Shown here piece after piece: positions 33,521-42,608 of a stretch of DNA of 64,000 nucleotides. Below the pieces are notes generated by a model. It saw nothing but the letters and a program-made list of their open reading frames with translations. It was not told the origin of the DNA and ran no database searches. Source of the DNA: Paenalicyclobacillus mengziensis (GTDB taxonomy: Bacteria; Bacillota; Bacilli; Alicyclobacillales; Alicyclobacillaceae); the NCBI RefSeq assembly GCF_017298635.1, contig NZ_CP071182.1, forward strand, positions 2,666,001 through 2,730,000, written 5' to 3'. Both the position numbers and the translations under genes were made by a program. How positions within the stretch are numbered: the first letter of the stretch is position 1; each line of letters begins with the position of its first letter.

Positions 33521-34359
33521 TGCGCACAAAACGCCGTTTTACGGTTCCCGATTTCTTCTTGCATCTTGTTGTGTTGGTTGGCTTTGTCGTCTCAATCTAT
33601 CCCATCTACTGGATGTTTGTGGCGAGCACGCAGGACAACGAGCAGATCTTCGGAAAAAGTACCTATCTTGGGCTGGGGCGTTCTTTGGCAACAAACTTTC
33701 ACGACTTGATGGTGAAATCCGGCATCAATATCTTCCGAGCGATTGGCAACAGCCTAGAGATTGCCATCATCTCGACAGTGGTAGCTGTGTTGTTGGCGAC
33801 CCTCGCCGGATACGCATTTGCCATCTATCGCTTCCGCGGTTCTAAAACAATGTTCAACATTTTCCTCATTTCGCTCATGATTCCGCCGCAGGTGACGATG
33901 ATACCGCTGTTCATCCTGATGAGCAAATTCCACCTCATCAACACAAGGTGGGCCATCATCTTGCCAGCGCTGGTTACTGTATTCGGCGTGTTCTTAATGC
34001 GGCAGTCATTTATGACCTTTCCAGTGGAGCTTTTGGATGCAGCACGCATCGACGGACTCGGAGAAGGTCGGATATTTTTGCGAATTGTATTACCATTGAT
34101 GCGGCCCATTCTGTCGTCACTCGGTATATTGACCTTTCTTGCTTCCTGGACCAACTTGCTGTGGCCGTTGATTGTCTTGGATAGCGCAACGAAATACACC
34201 ATCCCTGTTGCTTTATCCACTTTGATGAGTACACAAACGTCACCAAATTATGGGATGATAATGCTTGGAGCATCGATTGCGACAATTCCGATGCTCGCTA
34301 TCTTCTTGTTGCTGCGCAAACAGTTTGTTGCCGGTATCATGAGCGGATTTTACCGCTAA
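33520..34359 (+). CDS. Sugar ABC transporter permease (MalG-like)
   Basis: 279 residues, about six membrane helices. The EAA loop reads ELLDAARIDGLGEGRIFLRIVLPLMRP, and the C-terminus VAGIMSGFYR is typical of MalG-type subunits (GxxAGxxKG-type tail). ATG 33520 shares bases with the stop of the first permease, so translation is coupled. Confidence 0.93.
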   Translation: MRTKRRFTVPDFFLHLVVLVGFVVSIYPIYWMFVASTQDNEQIFGKSTYLGLGRSLATNFHDLMVKSGINIFRAIGNSLEIAIISTVVAVLLATLAGYAFAIYRFRGSKTMFNIFLISLMIPPQVTMIPLFILMSKFHLINTRWAIILPALVTVFGVFLMRQSFMTFPVELLDAARIDGLGEGRIFLRIVLPLMRPILSSLGILTFLASWTNLLWPLIVLDSATKYTIPVALSTLMSTQTSPNYGMIMLGASIATIPMLAIFLLLRKQFVAGIMSGFYR

Positions 34360-34365
34360 TAGGCC

Positions 34366-35472
34366 GTGGTCACGAACCTGTCGACTGGCCACGTACAATA
34401 TAAATCATTCTCTCGGGGAAGTGCGGAAGAGTTCGATTCCGCAAAAGGGGTGGTCGTTCTGGTAACACGAAAAGATGTCGCTGAACTGGCTGGCGTTTCA
34501 TCTTCCACTGTGTCACGCGTTTTGAATCACGGCTATGTGTCTGAAGATGTTCGGGTGCGTGTGGAGAGGGCGATTCAAACGCTAAATTATGTTCCGAATC
34601 GTGTTGCCCAAAGCTTGCGTATGCAAAAGCTGCGGCAGATTTCCTGTATTACGCACAATATCGCAAACCCGTTTTACAGCGAGGTTTTGCTCGGTATTGA
34701 AGAGGCAGCGTATCACAGTGGCTACACGTTTTCACTCTATAACGCGAATTTTGAAGTCCGCGACTACGAGCACGTCGTTCAACAAGGACTCCATGACGGG
34801 CTTATCGTCATGTCTCCCGTTGAACTGATGAGTCAGTTGAAAAACGTGATGCAAACCTTACCCACCGTCGTATTTTGGGACTGGAGCAGTCAATCACCGA
34901 TTCCGTCTGTCCATGTCGATCTTGAGAAAACCATGCGTACGGGGGTCGAATATCTGGTGCAAAATGGCCACGAGAGAATCGTCTTTCTCGGTATGGATGC
35001 CAGAGACAGCCGGGAAAATCCACGGTTGCACGGCTACGTACAGGCCATGAAAGACTATGGGCTCATGGTCGACGAGTCGATGCTGCAACTGATTCCAAAA
35101 TGGCAAGACAACTTTCGAAATGGTTACAACCAAATGAAACGCCGTTTACTAGCTGGACTGGACTTTACCGCCGTGGCTGCCTCCAATGACCTCCTGGCTG
35201 TCGGTGCTCTGCGCGCCATTCAGGAGAGCGGACTGCGGGTACCGGAAGATGTTTCTATCGTCGGTATTGACGATATTGAACTCTCTCAGATGGTGACTCC
35301 ATCCTTGACAACGGTGCGTATTCCGAAGCGCGAAATCGGATGGTCGTTATTTGAATTGTTGCATGGATTGATGAATGGCGCTGTAAAAAAGAATGCCGCA
35401 GTTGAGCACAAGACGGAACTTGTCGTACGTGAGTCGGTTGCCTCGATACGCACTCGTCTACGAGCACGATAG
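34366..35472 (+). CDS. LacI family transcriptional regulator
   Basis: The LacI DNA-binding domain begins with VTRKDVAELAGVSSSTVSRVLNHGYVSEDVRVRV, followed by the hinge and a periplasmic-binding-like ligand domain (ANPFYSEVLLGIEEAA, then AASNDLLAVGALRAIQ and VSIVGIDDIELSQM). The frame opens with GTG 34366, but the helix-turn-helix starts only at residue 34. AAAAGGGG at 34443-34450 is spaced for a CTG at 34459 or nearly so for a GTG at 34450, so the true protein is probably about 28-31 residues shorter. It sits inside the sugar operon and presumably controls it, acting at CG-centred palindromes such as 30940-30951. Confidence 0.92.
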   Translation: MVTNLSTGHVQYKSFSRGSAEEFDSAKGVVVLVTRKDVAELAGVSSSTVSRVLNHGYVSEDVRVRVERAIQTLNYVPNRVAQSLRMQKLRQISCITHNIANPFYSEVLLGIEEAAYHSGYTFSLYNANFEVRDYEHVVQQGLHDGLIVMSPVELMSQLKNVMQTLPTVVFWDWSSQSPIPSVHVDLEKTMRTGVEYLVQNGHERIVFLGMDARDSRENPRLHGYVQAMKDYGLMVDESMLQLIPKWQDNFRNGYNQMKRRLLAGLDFTAVAASNDLLAVGALRAIQESGLRVPEDVSIVGIDDIELSQMVTPSLTTVRIPKREIGWSLFELLHGLMNGAVKKNAAVEHKTELVVRESVASIRTRLRAR

Positions 35473-35520
35473 ATACAGATTTCTATACACCAGGCAGCAG
35501 AGACAGAAGGAGTGTGCAGC

Positions 35521-37818
35521 GTGGATGCCATCCGTCCATATCTAGGGCAAAGACAGATATATGACTTCAATCAACATTGGAAGTTTACCCCCCAAGATGA
35601 AGACAGGTTTAAAGATGTGGATGTAAACGATGCACCGTGGGCTACAATTCACTTGCCAGCCCCAAATCGCGTACTCCCACATAAGGATTTTCCGGTTGAA
35701 ACCTACCAGTTTTGCAGTTGGTATCGAAAACACTTCACGGTGCCGGAGAGTGCTGCCGGGAAGCGGATCGTCCTCATGTGTGATGGTGCAATGGTCGTTG
35801 CAGAGATGTTTGTAAATGGACAAAAGATGGGCACACACGTCGGCGGATACACCTCGTTCTCAATTGATATCACGAGTGCTGTCAGATTGGGACCGGGAAA
35901 CGTGGTGGCCATCCGCCTCGATTCGACACGCCGAACTGACGTTCCACCCGAGGGTGGGATTGTTGACTATATGCTCTTTGGCGGCATGTACAGAAATGTG
36001 TACTTGGCCGTGTATGACCCTGTACATTTGCAGGACGTTTTTCTCGCGACACGAGAAGTGACGGATGAAGGGGCTGTGCTTCGCGCGAACGTAGACATCG
36101 CAAATCAAACGATGGACGGCTGGGCGGGAACGGTCTCCATCCGATTCAACCGCCGGAGTGGTGGTGACGCATTCGAAAGTTCTCATGAAGTTACGCTGTC
36201 GGCACAAGCTGTCGATACCGCGCAATGGGAGTTTTTTATGCCTGGCGCCACACTGTGGGATGTTGATGACCCGCAGTTGTACGACGTCGCAGCGAGCCTA
36301 GTGGCTGGCAGCGGAGAAACAGTTGATGATGTTGTGTTTCCTTTTGGGGTTCGCACGGTCAGCCCCAAAGCAAACGGGCTGTTACTCAATGGTAGGGTTG
36401 TAAAACTACGCGGGTTAAATCGACACCAGTCGTTCCCTTATGTAGGGGGAGCCGCACCCAAGCGGTTGCAGCGGCGAGACGCGTATATCCTAAAGCACGA
36501 GCTTGGTCTAAACTACGTCCGAACGTCTCATTACCCACACGATCAAAGCTTCTTGGACGCCTGTGATGAGTTCGGGTTACTGGTCTTTACGGAACTACCA
36601 GGATGGCAACATATTGGTGACGACGCCTGGCGCAATCAAGCGCTTCATGACCTGAGATCTCTCATTATTCGAGACCGAAATCATCCGTGCATTTTTATGT
36701 GGGGCGTCCGTATCAACGAGTCACGGGATGATCACGATTTCTACGCAGCAACAAACCAATTGGCAAAATCGCTCGATCCGACGCGACCGACAGGCGGCGT
36801 TCGCAACTTTCGGACGAGTGAGTTCTTGGAAGATGTATTTACCTTGAACGATTTCTCTATGGACCTGATGCCGACCGTGCACACGCCGCAGCTCATCACG
36901 GAATACATGGGGCATATGTATCCGACGTCTTCGTTTGATGCGGAACCAAGGTTAGTCGAGCACGCTTTGCATCACGCGAGGATTGTGAACAGTCTATATG
37001 GCCGCAGCGATTTAATGGGTGGCTCCGGCTGGTGCGCATTTGACTACAATACGCACAGACAATTTGGACCAGGAGACATGGTTTGCTACCACGGTGTCAT
37101 GGACATGTTCCGCCAACCCAAATTTGCGGCCTGGTTTTATGCGTCACAGCAGTCGACAAAGGAGCAAATTGTGCTTCACGCAGCGAGTTACTTTACCTTT
37201 GCAAGTGTCCCTCACGATGCCATGTTACGGGAACTCATCGAGGCGGCGGAGATGGAACAAGAACTTGTGTCCGGGAAATATCGCTGGCCCATCTACGTGT
37301 TTAGTAACTGCGACGAAATCGAGGTACACGTCAACGAACAATCACTCGGTAGACTATTGCCGGATAGGGACACCTTCCCGAACCTTCCCCATCCACCGTT
37401 CGTGTTTTCGGTTCAAGGTTACCAAGTTTGCGGCAAGGTAGACATTATGGGATACAAGGATGGCCAACTGGTTGCAGAGACTTGTTTACAGACTCCCGAG
37501 GGTGGCACCCGATTGACGCTTCGGGCTGATGACATGGAACTTGTGGCAGACGGAAGTGATATGACGCAGGTCGTCGTGGAACTCGTGGACAGGAACGGAA
37601 TCCGTGCACCGTATGGCAACCGAGCGGTCACCTTTACGTGTGACGGGGCAGGCGACCTTATCGGTGAAACCCCCGTGGCGATGGAAGGTGGAAGGATCGG
37701 TGTCTTTGTTCGTGCGGGCATTCTTCCGGGGAAGATTCGGATTGCGGCATCAGCGTTTGGGGTAGACAGCGCAGAGATAGAAATTGAAACGGTGTTGGAT
37801 ACAGAACCGCGACTATGA
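35521..37818 (+). CDS. Glycoside hydrolase family 2 protein (beta-galactosidase-like)
   Basis: 765 residues, cytoplasmic. The N-terminal sugar-binding domain (WKFTPQDEDRF to YRNVYLAVYDPVHLQDV) is followed by an Ig-like domain and a TIM barrel with LRGLNRHQSFPYVG and VRTSHYPHDQSFLDACDEFGLLVFTELPGW. The acid/base motif NHPCIFMWGVRINES keeps the Asn-Glu pair; the nucleophile Glu is in QLITEYMG. A C-terminal DUF4982-type region follows. GTG 35521 lies 8 bases after AAGGAG. Beta-galactosidase is favoured by context; mannosidase or glucuronidase activity cannot be excluded. Confidence 0.87.
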   Translation: MDAIRPYLGQRQIYDFNQHWKFTPQDEDRFKDVDVNDAPWATIHLPAPNRVLPHKDFPVETYQFCSWYRKHFTVPESAAGKRIVLMCDGAMVVAEMFVNGQKMGTHVGGYTSFSIDITSAVRLGPGNVVAIRLDSTRRTDVPPEGGIVDYMLFGGMYRNVYLAVYDPVHLQDVFLATREVTDEGAVLRANVDIANQTMDGWAGTVSIRFNRRSGGDAFESSHEVTLSAQAVDTAQWEFFMPGATLWDVDDPQLYDVAASLVAGSGETVDDVVFPFGVRTVSPKANGLLLNGRVVKLRGLNRHQSFPYVGGAAPKRLQRRDAYILKHELGLNYVRTSHYPHDQSFLDACDEFGLLVFTELPGWQHIGDDAWRNQALHDLRSLIIRDRNHPCIFMWGVRINESRDDHDFYAATNQLAKSLDPTRPTGGVRNFRTSEFLEDVFTLNDFSMDLMPTVHTPQLITEYMGHMYPTSSFDAEPRLVEHALHHARIVNSLYGRSDLMGGSGWCAFDYNTHRQFGPGDMVCYHGVMDMFRQPKFAAWFYASQQSTKEQIVLHAASYFTFASVPHDAMLRELIEAAEMEQELVSGKYRWPIYVFSNCDEIEVHVNEQSLGRLLPDRDTFPNLPHPPFVFSVQGYQVCGKVDIMGYKDGQLVAETCLQTPEGGTRLTLRADDMELVADGSDMTQVVVELVDRNGIRAPYGNRAVTFTCDGAGDLIGETPVAMEGGRIGVFVRAGILPGKIRIAASAFGVDSAEIEIETVLDTEPRL

Positions 37819-37849
37819 GTGCCGTTCACATCCCCAAAGGAGGAGCAGA

Positions 37850-40261
37850 ATGATTCGCGAGCTCGATGTGTTTTCGAACGATCCAAACAACCACCGAATC
37901 GCCCGGCCTCAGGCGTGGGTTCTGGAGACGAAAACGTCAGCCTATTGCATTGCCGTGGTTCCCAGCCAAGAAGAATTTGCGTTGCTACGCGGGAGTGTCG
38001 ATGCGCCCTCGGATACGCCAGCGGCGCCAAACCGGGCAGTGTCACAGCTGATTCACTTGTACTGGGGACCTGCTTTGCCGCGCGATGAAGACTACATACA
38101 GAAGGTACACTTTCCTGAACGCAGCAGTTTTGACGACGCACCACTCGTCTGGCCGCATGAGTATCGGCCATGGCAAGGTCGCATGTACCAGGAACCGTCC
38201 CTGAAAGTGACTTTCCCCGACGGAACACGGGACGTGGCATGGCAGTTTGAGCGCGCAGAACTGACAAAAACCGCACAAGTGACAAAAACCGCACAAGTGA
38301 CAAAAACAAAGGATGAACATCGTTTCATCATCAAGGATGTACATCAATTGAGCCTTCACTTCTCGGACCCGAAAGGGCTCCACATCCAACTGCACTACCA
38401 GGCGTTGGAACATGAGGATGCAATCGTTCGCTGGGTAGAAGTTACAAACGTGTCACAGGACATTGTAAAGGTTACTCAACTTTCGTCAGCCGTCTGGAAC
38501 CTTCCGATTTTGCCATCATATCGAGCCACAACCGTTTACGGGGACTGGGGGCGCGAGTTTCAACTGCAACATTCGTACTTGCCGTTCGGCAAGCAAGTCA
38601 TGGAGAGCCGAAAGGGCCACACAAGCCATCAGGCGAACCCGTTTTTCATGCTCGACAGCGGTAGCGGGACCGAGGAGTCTGGTGACGTCTGGTTTGGTGC
38701 GCTTGCGTGGAGCGGAAACTGGAAAATCTCCTTTGAACGGAATACGCATCATCAACTTTCTGTGTCCGGTGGCTGGAACGACTTCGACTTTATCAAGGTG
38801 CTTGGTCCTTGTGAAAAGGCAACGTCACCAATCTTCTATGCGGGCTATACCAACGGCGGTTTCGGTAGCGCGAGCCGAAAGATGCATCGGTTGGCGCACC
38901 GCGTCCAACAGGAATTCGCGACAAAGGAACGCCCCACACCCGTCCTCTACAATTCTTGGGAAGCCACGAACTTCGATGTCAACGAGTCCAGTCAGATAAA
39001 GCTTGCTGAAATTGCCGCGAGCCTTGGCGTCGAACTGTTTGTGGTGGATGATGGGTGGTTCGGACGACGAAACTCGGATACAGCCGGACTCGGGGATTGG
39101 ACGGTGAACCCAGAGAAGTTTCCGAACGGGCTTCATCCGCTGATTCACCACGTGCAAGGCCTCAGTATGAAATTTGGCATCTGGGTTGAGCCGGAGATGG
39201 TTAACCCAGACAGTGACCTGTACAGGGCGCATCCGGACTGGGTGTTGCATTTTCCGCATCGTCAGCGGACGCTTGCGCGGCACCAGGCAGTCCTCGATTA
39301 CTCGAATCAGGAGGTGCGGGAGCACATTTTTCGACGGCTCGACCACCTGCTCTCGGACCACGCGATTGCGTTTGTGAAATGGGATATGAATCGACCTCTG
39401 ACCGAGCCAGGTTCTGCCGCGCTTCGACCAGACATGCAACCCGAGATCTGGACGCGGCATGTGGAGGGTTTGTATGAGATTCTGGGACGGCTTCACACTC
39501 GTCATCCGAACGTGGTGTTTGAGTCGTGCAGCGGTGGCGGAGGTCGTGTCGATCTCGCTATGCTCCAGTTCGCCTCCCAGTTCTGGACGAGCGATAACAC
39601 GGACGCGTACGATAGGCTGCGCATCCAGGAGGGCTTCAGCTATGCCTATCCTGCGTCCACCATGCGGGCTTGGGTGACGGATTCACCGCAGTTTGTGAAT
39701 GCCCGAAAGGTGCCGCTTGTGTTTCGTTTCCACAGTGCGATGATGGGGGCACTTGGAATCGGGGCGGACATTGCGGGGTGGACCAAGGAGGAACGCGACG
39801 AAGCGGCAAGGCTTGTGAAGATATACCAGTCCATCCGACATCTCGTCACAGACGGTGAGTTGTATCGCTTACTGTCTCCCACCTTTGGCACGGTGTCAGG
39901 CGATAATATGGGTTTTGGCGCGGGCGATGGAGGCGGATATGGGGTCGCCGCAGGGGGAGCAGGTGCATGGACGGCTGTAGAATATGCAGACTCGGAAGGA
40001 AAAGAAGCGGTCGTGTTTGTGCTCGGGCGCGGGACACAGTATGGCGATCCGACACCGGTTATTCACCCTGCAGGCCTCGCGGCAGACAGCGTTTATTCCC
40101 TCGCGGTCCTTGATGTTCATACCGCAGACGAGACGCGATTTCGCAGTATGTTGGACCTGGCGCCGCGCTCAGGATTGGCGTGGTCTCGTATGGGATTCCG
40201 GCTCATCTTGCGCGGGGATTATGCGAGCGCCATCATACGCTTTGCGGTAGTCAGAAAATAG
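37850..40261 (+). CDS. Alpha-galactosidase, glycoside hydrolase family 36
   Basis: 803 residues. The nucleophile Asp is in FVKWDMNRPLTEPGS, and the acid/base Asp in FWTSDNTDAYDRLRIQEGF. FVVDDGWFGRRNSDTAGLGDW and KFGIWVEPEMVNPDSDLY are standard family signatures. It releases alpha-1,6-galactose from raffinose-type sugars. ATG 37850 has an AAAGGAGGAG site. A short repeat (TKTAQV twice, then TKTK) near residue 140 is a local insertion coded by an 18-bp DNA repeat at 38265-38305. Last gene of the importer operon. Confidence 0.93.
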   Translation: MIRELDVFSNDPNNHRIARPQAWVLETKTSAYCIAVVPSQEEFALLRGSVDAPSDTPAAPNRAVSQLIHLYWGPALPRDEDYIQKVHFPERSSFDDAPLVWPHEYRPWQGRMYQEPSLKVTFPDGTRDVAWQFERAELTKTAQVTKTAQVTKTKDEHRFIIKDVHQLSLHFSDPKGLHIQLHYQALEHEDAIVRWVEVTNVSQDIVKVTQLSSAVWNLPILPSYRATTVYGDWGREFQLQHSYLPFGKQVMESRKGHTSHQANPFFMLDSGSGTEESGDVWFGALAWSGNWKISFERNTHHQLSVSGGWNDFDFIKVLGPCEKATSPIFYAGYTNGGFGSASRKMHRLAHRVQQEFATKERPTPVLYNSWEATNFDVNESSQIKLAEIAASLGVELFVVDDGWFGRRNSDTAGLGDWTVNPEKFPNGLHPLIHHVQGLSMKFGIWVEPEMVNPDSDLYRAHPDWVLHFPHRQRTLARHQAVLDYSNQEVREHIFRRLDHLLSDHAIAFVKWDMNRPLTEPGSAALRPDMQPEIWTRHVEGLYEILGRLHTRHPNVVFESCSGGGGRVDLAMLQFASQFWTSDNTDAYDRLRIQEGFSYAYPASTMRAWVTDSPQFVNARKVPLVFRFHSAMMGALGIGADIAGWTKEERDEAARLVKIYQSIRHLVTDGELYRLLSPTFGTVSGDNMGFGAGDGGGYGVAAGGAGAWTAVEYADSEGKEAVVFVLGRGTQYGDPTPVIHPAGLAADSVYSLAVLDVHTADETRFRSMLDLAPRSGLAWSRMGFRLILRGDYASAIIRFAVVRK

Positions 40262-40339
40262 GGCCCAGGGTGTCGCTCGTACTGCTCGTACTGCTCCTCT
40301 ACCTGGGTGTGTTGCCGCAGCATAAGACACCGAAATCAT

Positions 40340-40363
40340 GCCGCCCATTGGGTGGCCCTTCTT
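40340..40363 (+). terminator. Probable terminator of the galactoside operon
   Basis: GCCGCCC-ATT-GGGTGGC (7-bp stem, one G-T pair), followed by CCTTCTT. The rest of the 40262-40565 gap holds a TATAAT at 40444 and direct repeats TCGTACTGC near 40276. Confidence 0.55.
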
Positions 40364-40443
40364 ATGTGATATGATAGAGAGCAGTCACATCTTGGTATTT
40401 GCACAGAAACATTTGGTGTTCGTGTGATTGGGGAGAGATCCTT

Positions 40444-40449
40444 TATAAT
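40444..40449 (+). promoter_or_regulatory. Probable -10 element for miaB
   Basis: TATAAT, perfect -10 hexamer, about 115 bases before miaB. The -35 region is not clear. Confidence 0.4.
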
Positions 40450-40565
40450 AGACGTGTCGCGGCTTGAATTGTAGAGGGAAGTCGGTGGCTTCGATTGTAC
40501 AGGGACGGCGTGACTTGTCTCCGACACGGACCGACCGCGAGACGTACCGAAAGTGAGGTGGGCGT

Positions 40566-42113
40566 ATGGAAAACCTGATTGACCAGCTTCGTCAGGGCAA
40601 GCTTGAGGGCAAACTCCAAGGCAAACTTCAGCCTGGTGCGGGGCTGACTTTTGGGACGCACCGACCGAACCCTGTCGAACGGGTGGTCTTCGATGCGTCG
40701 ACACTAACACAAAATTATCAAATGGGGACAAAGGCATCCGGCGTCCCTTATCGATATATCATCAAGACCTACGGTTGTCAGATGAACGAGCACGACACAG
40801 AGACCATGGCAGGACTGCTCGAAGCGATGGGCTACAAACCTGCAACGACAGACGAAGAGGCCGACTTTATCCTCTTTAACACCTGTGCCGTCCGTGAGAA
40901 CGCGGAGGACAAGGTGTTTGGCGAAGTGGGGCGGCTTCGTCCGCTCAAGTACCGCAATCCTGAACTGTTGATTGGCCTGTGCGGCTGCATGGCTCAGGAA
41001 GAAGGCGTCCAGAAGCTCGTGCTCGACAAGTTCCCTTGGGTCGATGTCGTCTTTGGCACGCACAATATCCACAGACTGCCGGAACTCGTGTTTCGCGCTA
41101 GAGAGAGCCAGGATACGGTTCTCGAGGTGTGGGACGCGGCAGCGCAGACCGTGGAGGCGGTACCGAGGTCGCGCAAGGAGTCGACCCGCGCCTGGATCAA
41201 CATCCAATACGGCTGCAACAAGTTTTGCACCTACTGTATCGTGCCATACACGCGCGGCAGCGAACGCAGCCGTCTCCCGGAAGACGTGCTTCAGGAGATT
41301 TCTGCACTCGTGGCGGACGGTGTCCGGGAAGTCACGTTGCTTGGACAAAACGTCAACGATTACGGTGTCGATCTCGGTACAGTCACCTTTGCCGGTCTCT
41401 TGCGGCAGGTGAGCGAGATAAAAGGACTAAAGCGCATCCGCTTTACCACGTCGAATCCGTGGAACTTCACGGATGAGCTGATTGACGCGATTGCCGAGTG
41501 CGACAAGGTTGTGCCGCATATTCACCTGCCTGTGCAGTCCGGCAACAACCGCGTCTTAAAACGCATGAACCGCACCCATACGCGGGAGTTTTACCTTGAA
41601 CTCGTGAAGAAGATACGAAGCAAAATTCCGGGTGTCAGTCTGACAACGGACATCATCGTCGGGTTCCCTGGTGAGACCGAAGAGGAGTTTCTCGACACGG
41701 TCAGCCTTGTAGAAGAGGTCCGTTACGACAACGCATATACGTTTATCTATTCACCGCGTGAGCATACACCCGCGGCAACATTTGCGGACGACGTAACCGC
41801 TGAGACGAAAAAGCAGCGTTTGCTGCGGTTAAACGATGTTCAGTACGCCATCAGCCTCGAACACAATCAGAAGCTCATGGGCGAAGAACTCGTCGTACTT
41901 GTGGAAGGACAGAGCAAGACCAACGCAAACGTGCTTGCCGGCAGGTCTGATACCAACAAACTGGTCCTCTTCGAAGGCCCGGTATCCTTGACAGGACGCC
42001 TCGTACGTGTGCGCGTCAAGGAGCCGAAGACCTGGACACTATACGGTGACATCGTCGAAGTGCCGGACGAAGGATTTGCAAACGGCGGATTCACACAGGA
42101 GGCTATGGCATGA
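40566..42113 (+). CDS. miaB: tRNA-2-methylthio-N6-dimethylallyladenosine synthase MiaB
   Basis: 515 residues. Radical-SAM methylthiotransferase that adds the 2-methylthio group to i6A37 of tRNA. The UPF0004 domain starts YIIKTYGCQMNEHDTE (first cluster Cys), with further Cys in FNTCAVRENAEDK and GCMAQEE. The radical-SAM site is GCNKFCTYCIVPYTRGSERSR. A C-terminal TRAM domain follows. An N-terminal extension of ~55 residues, with a KLEGKLQGKLQPG internal repeat, precedes the domain, as also in B. subtilis MiaB. ATG 40566 has a GAGGTGGG site. Its substrate is made by MiaA, encoded 8 kb downstream. Confidence 0.96.
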   Translation: MENLIDQLRQGKLEGKLQGKLQPGAGLTFGTHRPNPVERVVFDASTLTQNYQMGTKASGVPYRYIIKTYGCQMNEHDTETMAGLLEAMGYKPATTDEEADFILFNTCAVRENAEDKVFGEVGRLRPLKYRNPELLIGLCGCMAQEEGVQKLVLDKFPWVDVVFGTHNIHRLPELVFRARESQDTVLEVWDAAAQTVEAVPRSRKESTRAWINIQYGCNKFCTYCIVPYTRGSERSRLPEDVLQEISALVADGVREVTLLGQNVNDYGVDLGTVTFAGLLRQVSEIKGLKRIRFTTSNPWNFTDELIDAIAECDKVVPHIHLPVQSGNNRVLKRMNRTHTREFYLELVKKIRSKIPGVSLTTDIIVGFPGETEEEFLDTVSLVEEVRYDNAYTFIYSPREHTPAATFADDVTAETKKQRLLRLNDVQYAISLEHNQKLMGEELVVLVEGQSKTNANVLAGRSDTNKLVLFEGPVSLTGRLVRVRVKEPKTWTLYGDIVEVPDEGFANGGFTQEAMA

Positions 42114-42535
42114 GCCACGAGCTGCTCTTAACAAAAGCGGATGACATCGGGCGCTCGATTGCAAGAAGCGAGTGCGCCCGTCAATTCTGGCAGGCAAGAG
42201 AAAAGATGGCGAAAAACCCACAGGCGCAAAGCCTGTTTGAAGACTTAAAACTGAAGACGAACAACAAGCTGGGGCTGATGCAGGCGGTCGGAAGCAATCA
42301 TCCAAAACTGAAGGAACTGGACGCACAGATAGAGGCCATCGAGACGAAGCTTTATGAAATACCGGTTGCCATGCAGTACAAGGATGCCCAGGACGAGTTG
42401 AACGCCATCATGCAGGAACTGATGAGTGCTTTGATGGACAGGCTGTCGACCGAGCTCCCGCTCGAGTTTGGCCCGCGGCAAGGCTGCGGTCAGGGCCCTG
42501 ACGGGAACGGCTGCAACTGCGGCGAGCGCGACTAG
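42110..42535 (+). CDS. ricA: YlbF/YmcA family protein, RicA-like
   Basis: 141 residues, helical, with the YlbF/YmcA pattern (DDIGRSIARSECARQFWQAREKMAKNPQAQSLFEDLKLK). RicA acts with RicF and RicT to direct RNase Y and phosphorelay output in B. subtilis, and the complex carries Fe-S clusters. The last 17 residues hold three Cys (GCGQGPDGNGCNCGERD), suitable for cluster binding. The gene overlaps miaB by 4 bases (ATGA). Linkage miaB-ymcA is conserved in Bacillus. Confidence 0.88.
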   Translation: MSHELLLTKADDIGRSIARSECARQFWQAREKMAKNPQAQSLFEDLKLKTNNKLGLMQAVGSNHPKLKELDAQIEAIETKLYEIPVAMQYKDAQDELNAIMQELMSALMDRLSTELPLEFGPRQGCGQGPDGNGCNCGERD

Positions 42536-42552
42536 ACATCCGGGGAAGTCAG

Positions 42553-42574
42553 AGGGCGCCTGAAACGGCGCCCT
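42553..42574 (+). terminator. Strong stem after ricA, weak T-run
   Basis: AGGGCGCC-TGAAAC-GGCGCCCT, 8-bp perfect stem followed by TGATGATATATATT. It may terminate partly ahead of mutS. Confidence 0.55.
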
Positions 42575-42608
42575 TGATGATATATATTGATTCTGGTGGT
42601 GACAGGGT

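Noticed and set aside
37419-38309. 296-residue minus-strand open frame with Phe-Leu-Ser-Leu-Val-Arg repeats
   Set aside because: Antisense to the GH2 and GH36 genes; the repeats mirror the TKTAQV DNA repeat.
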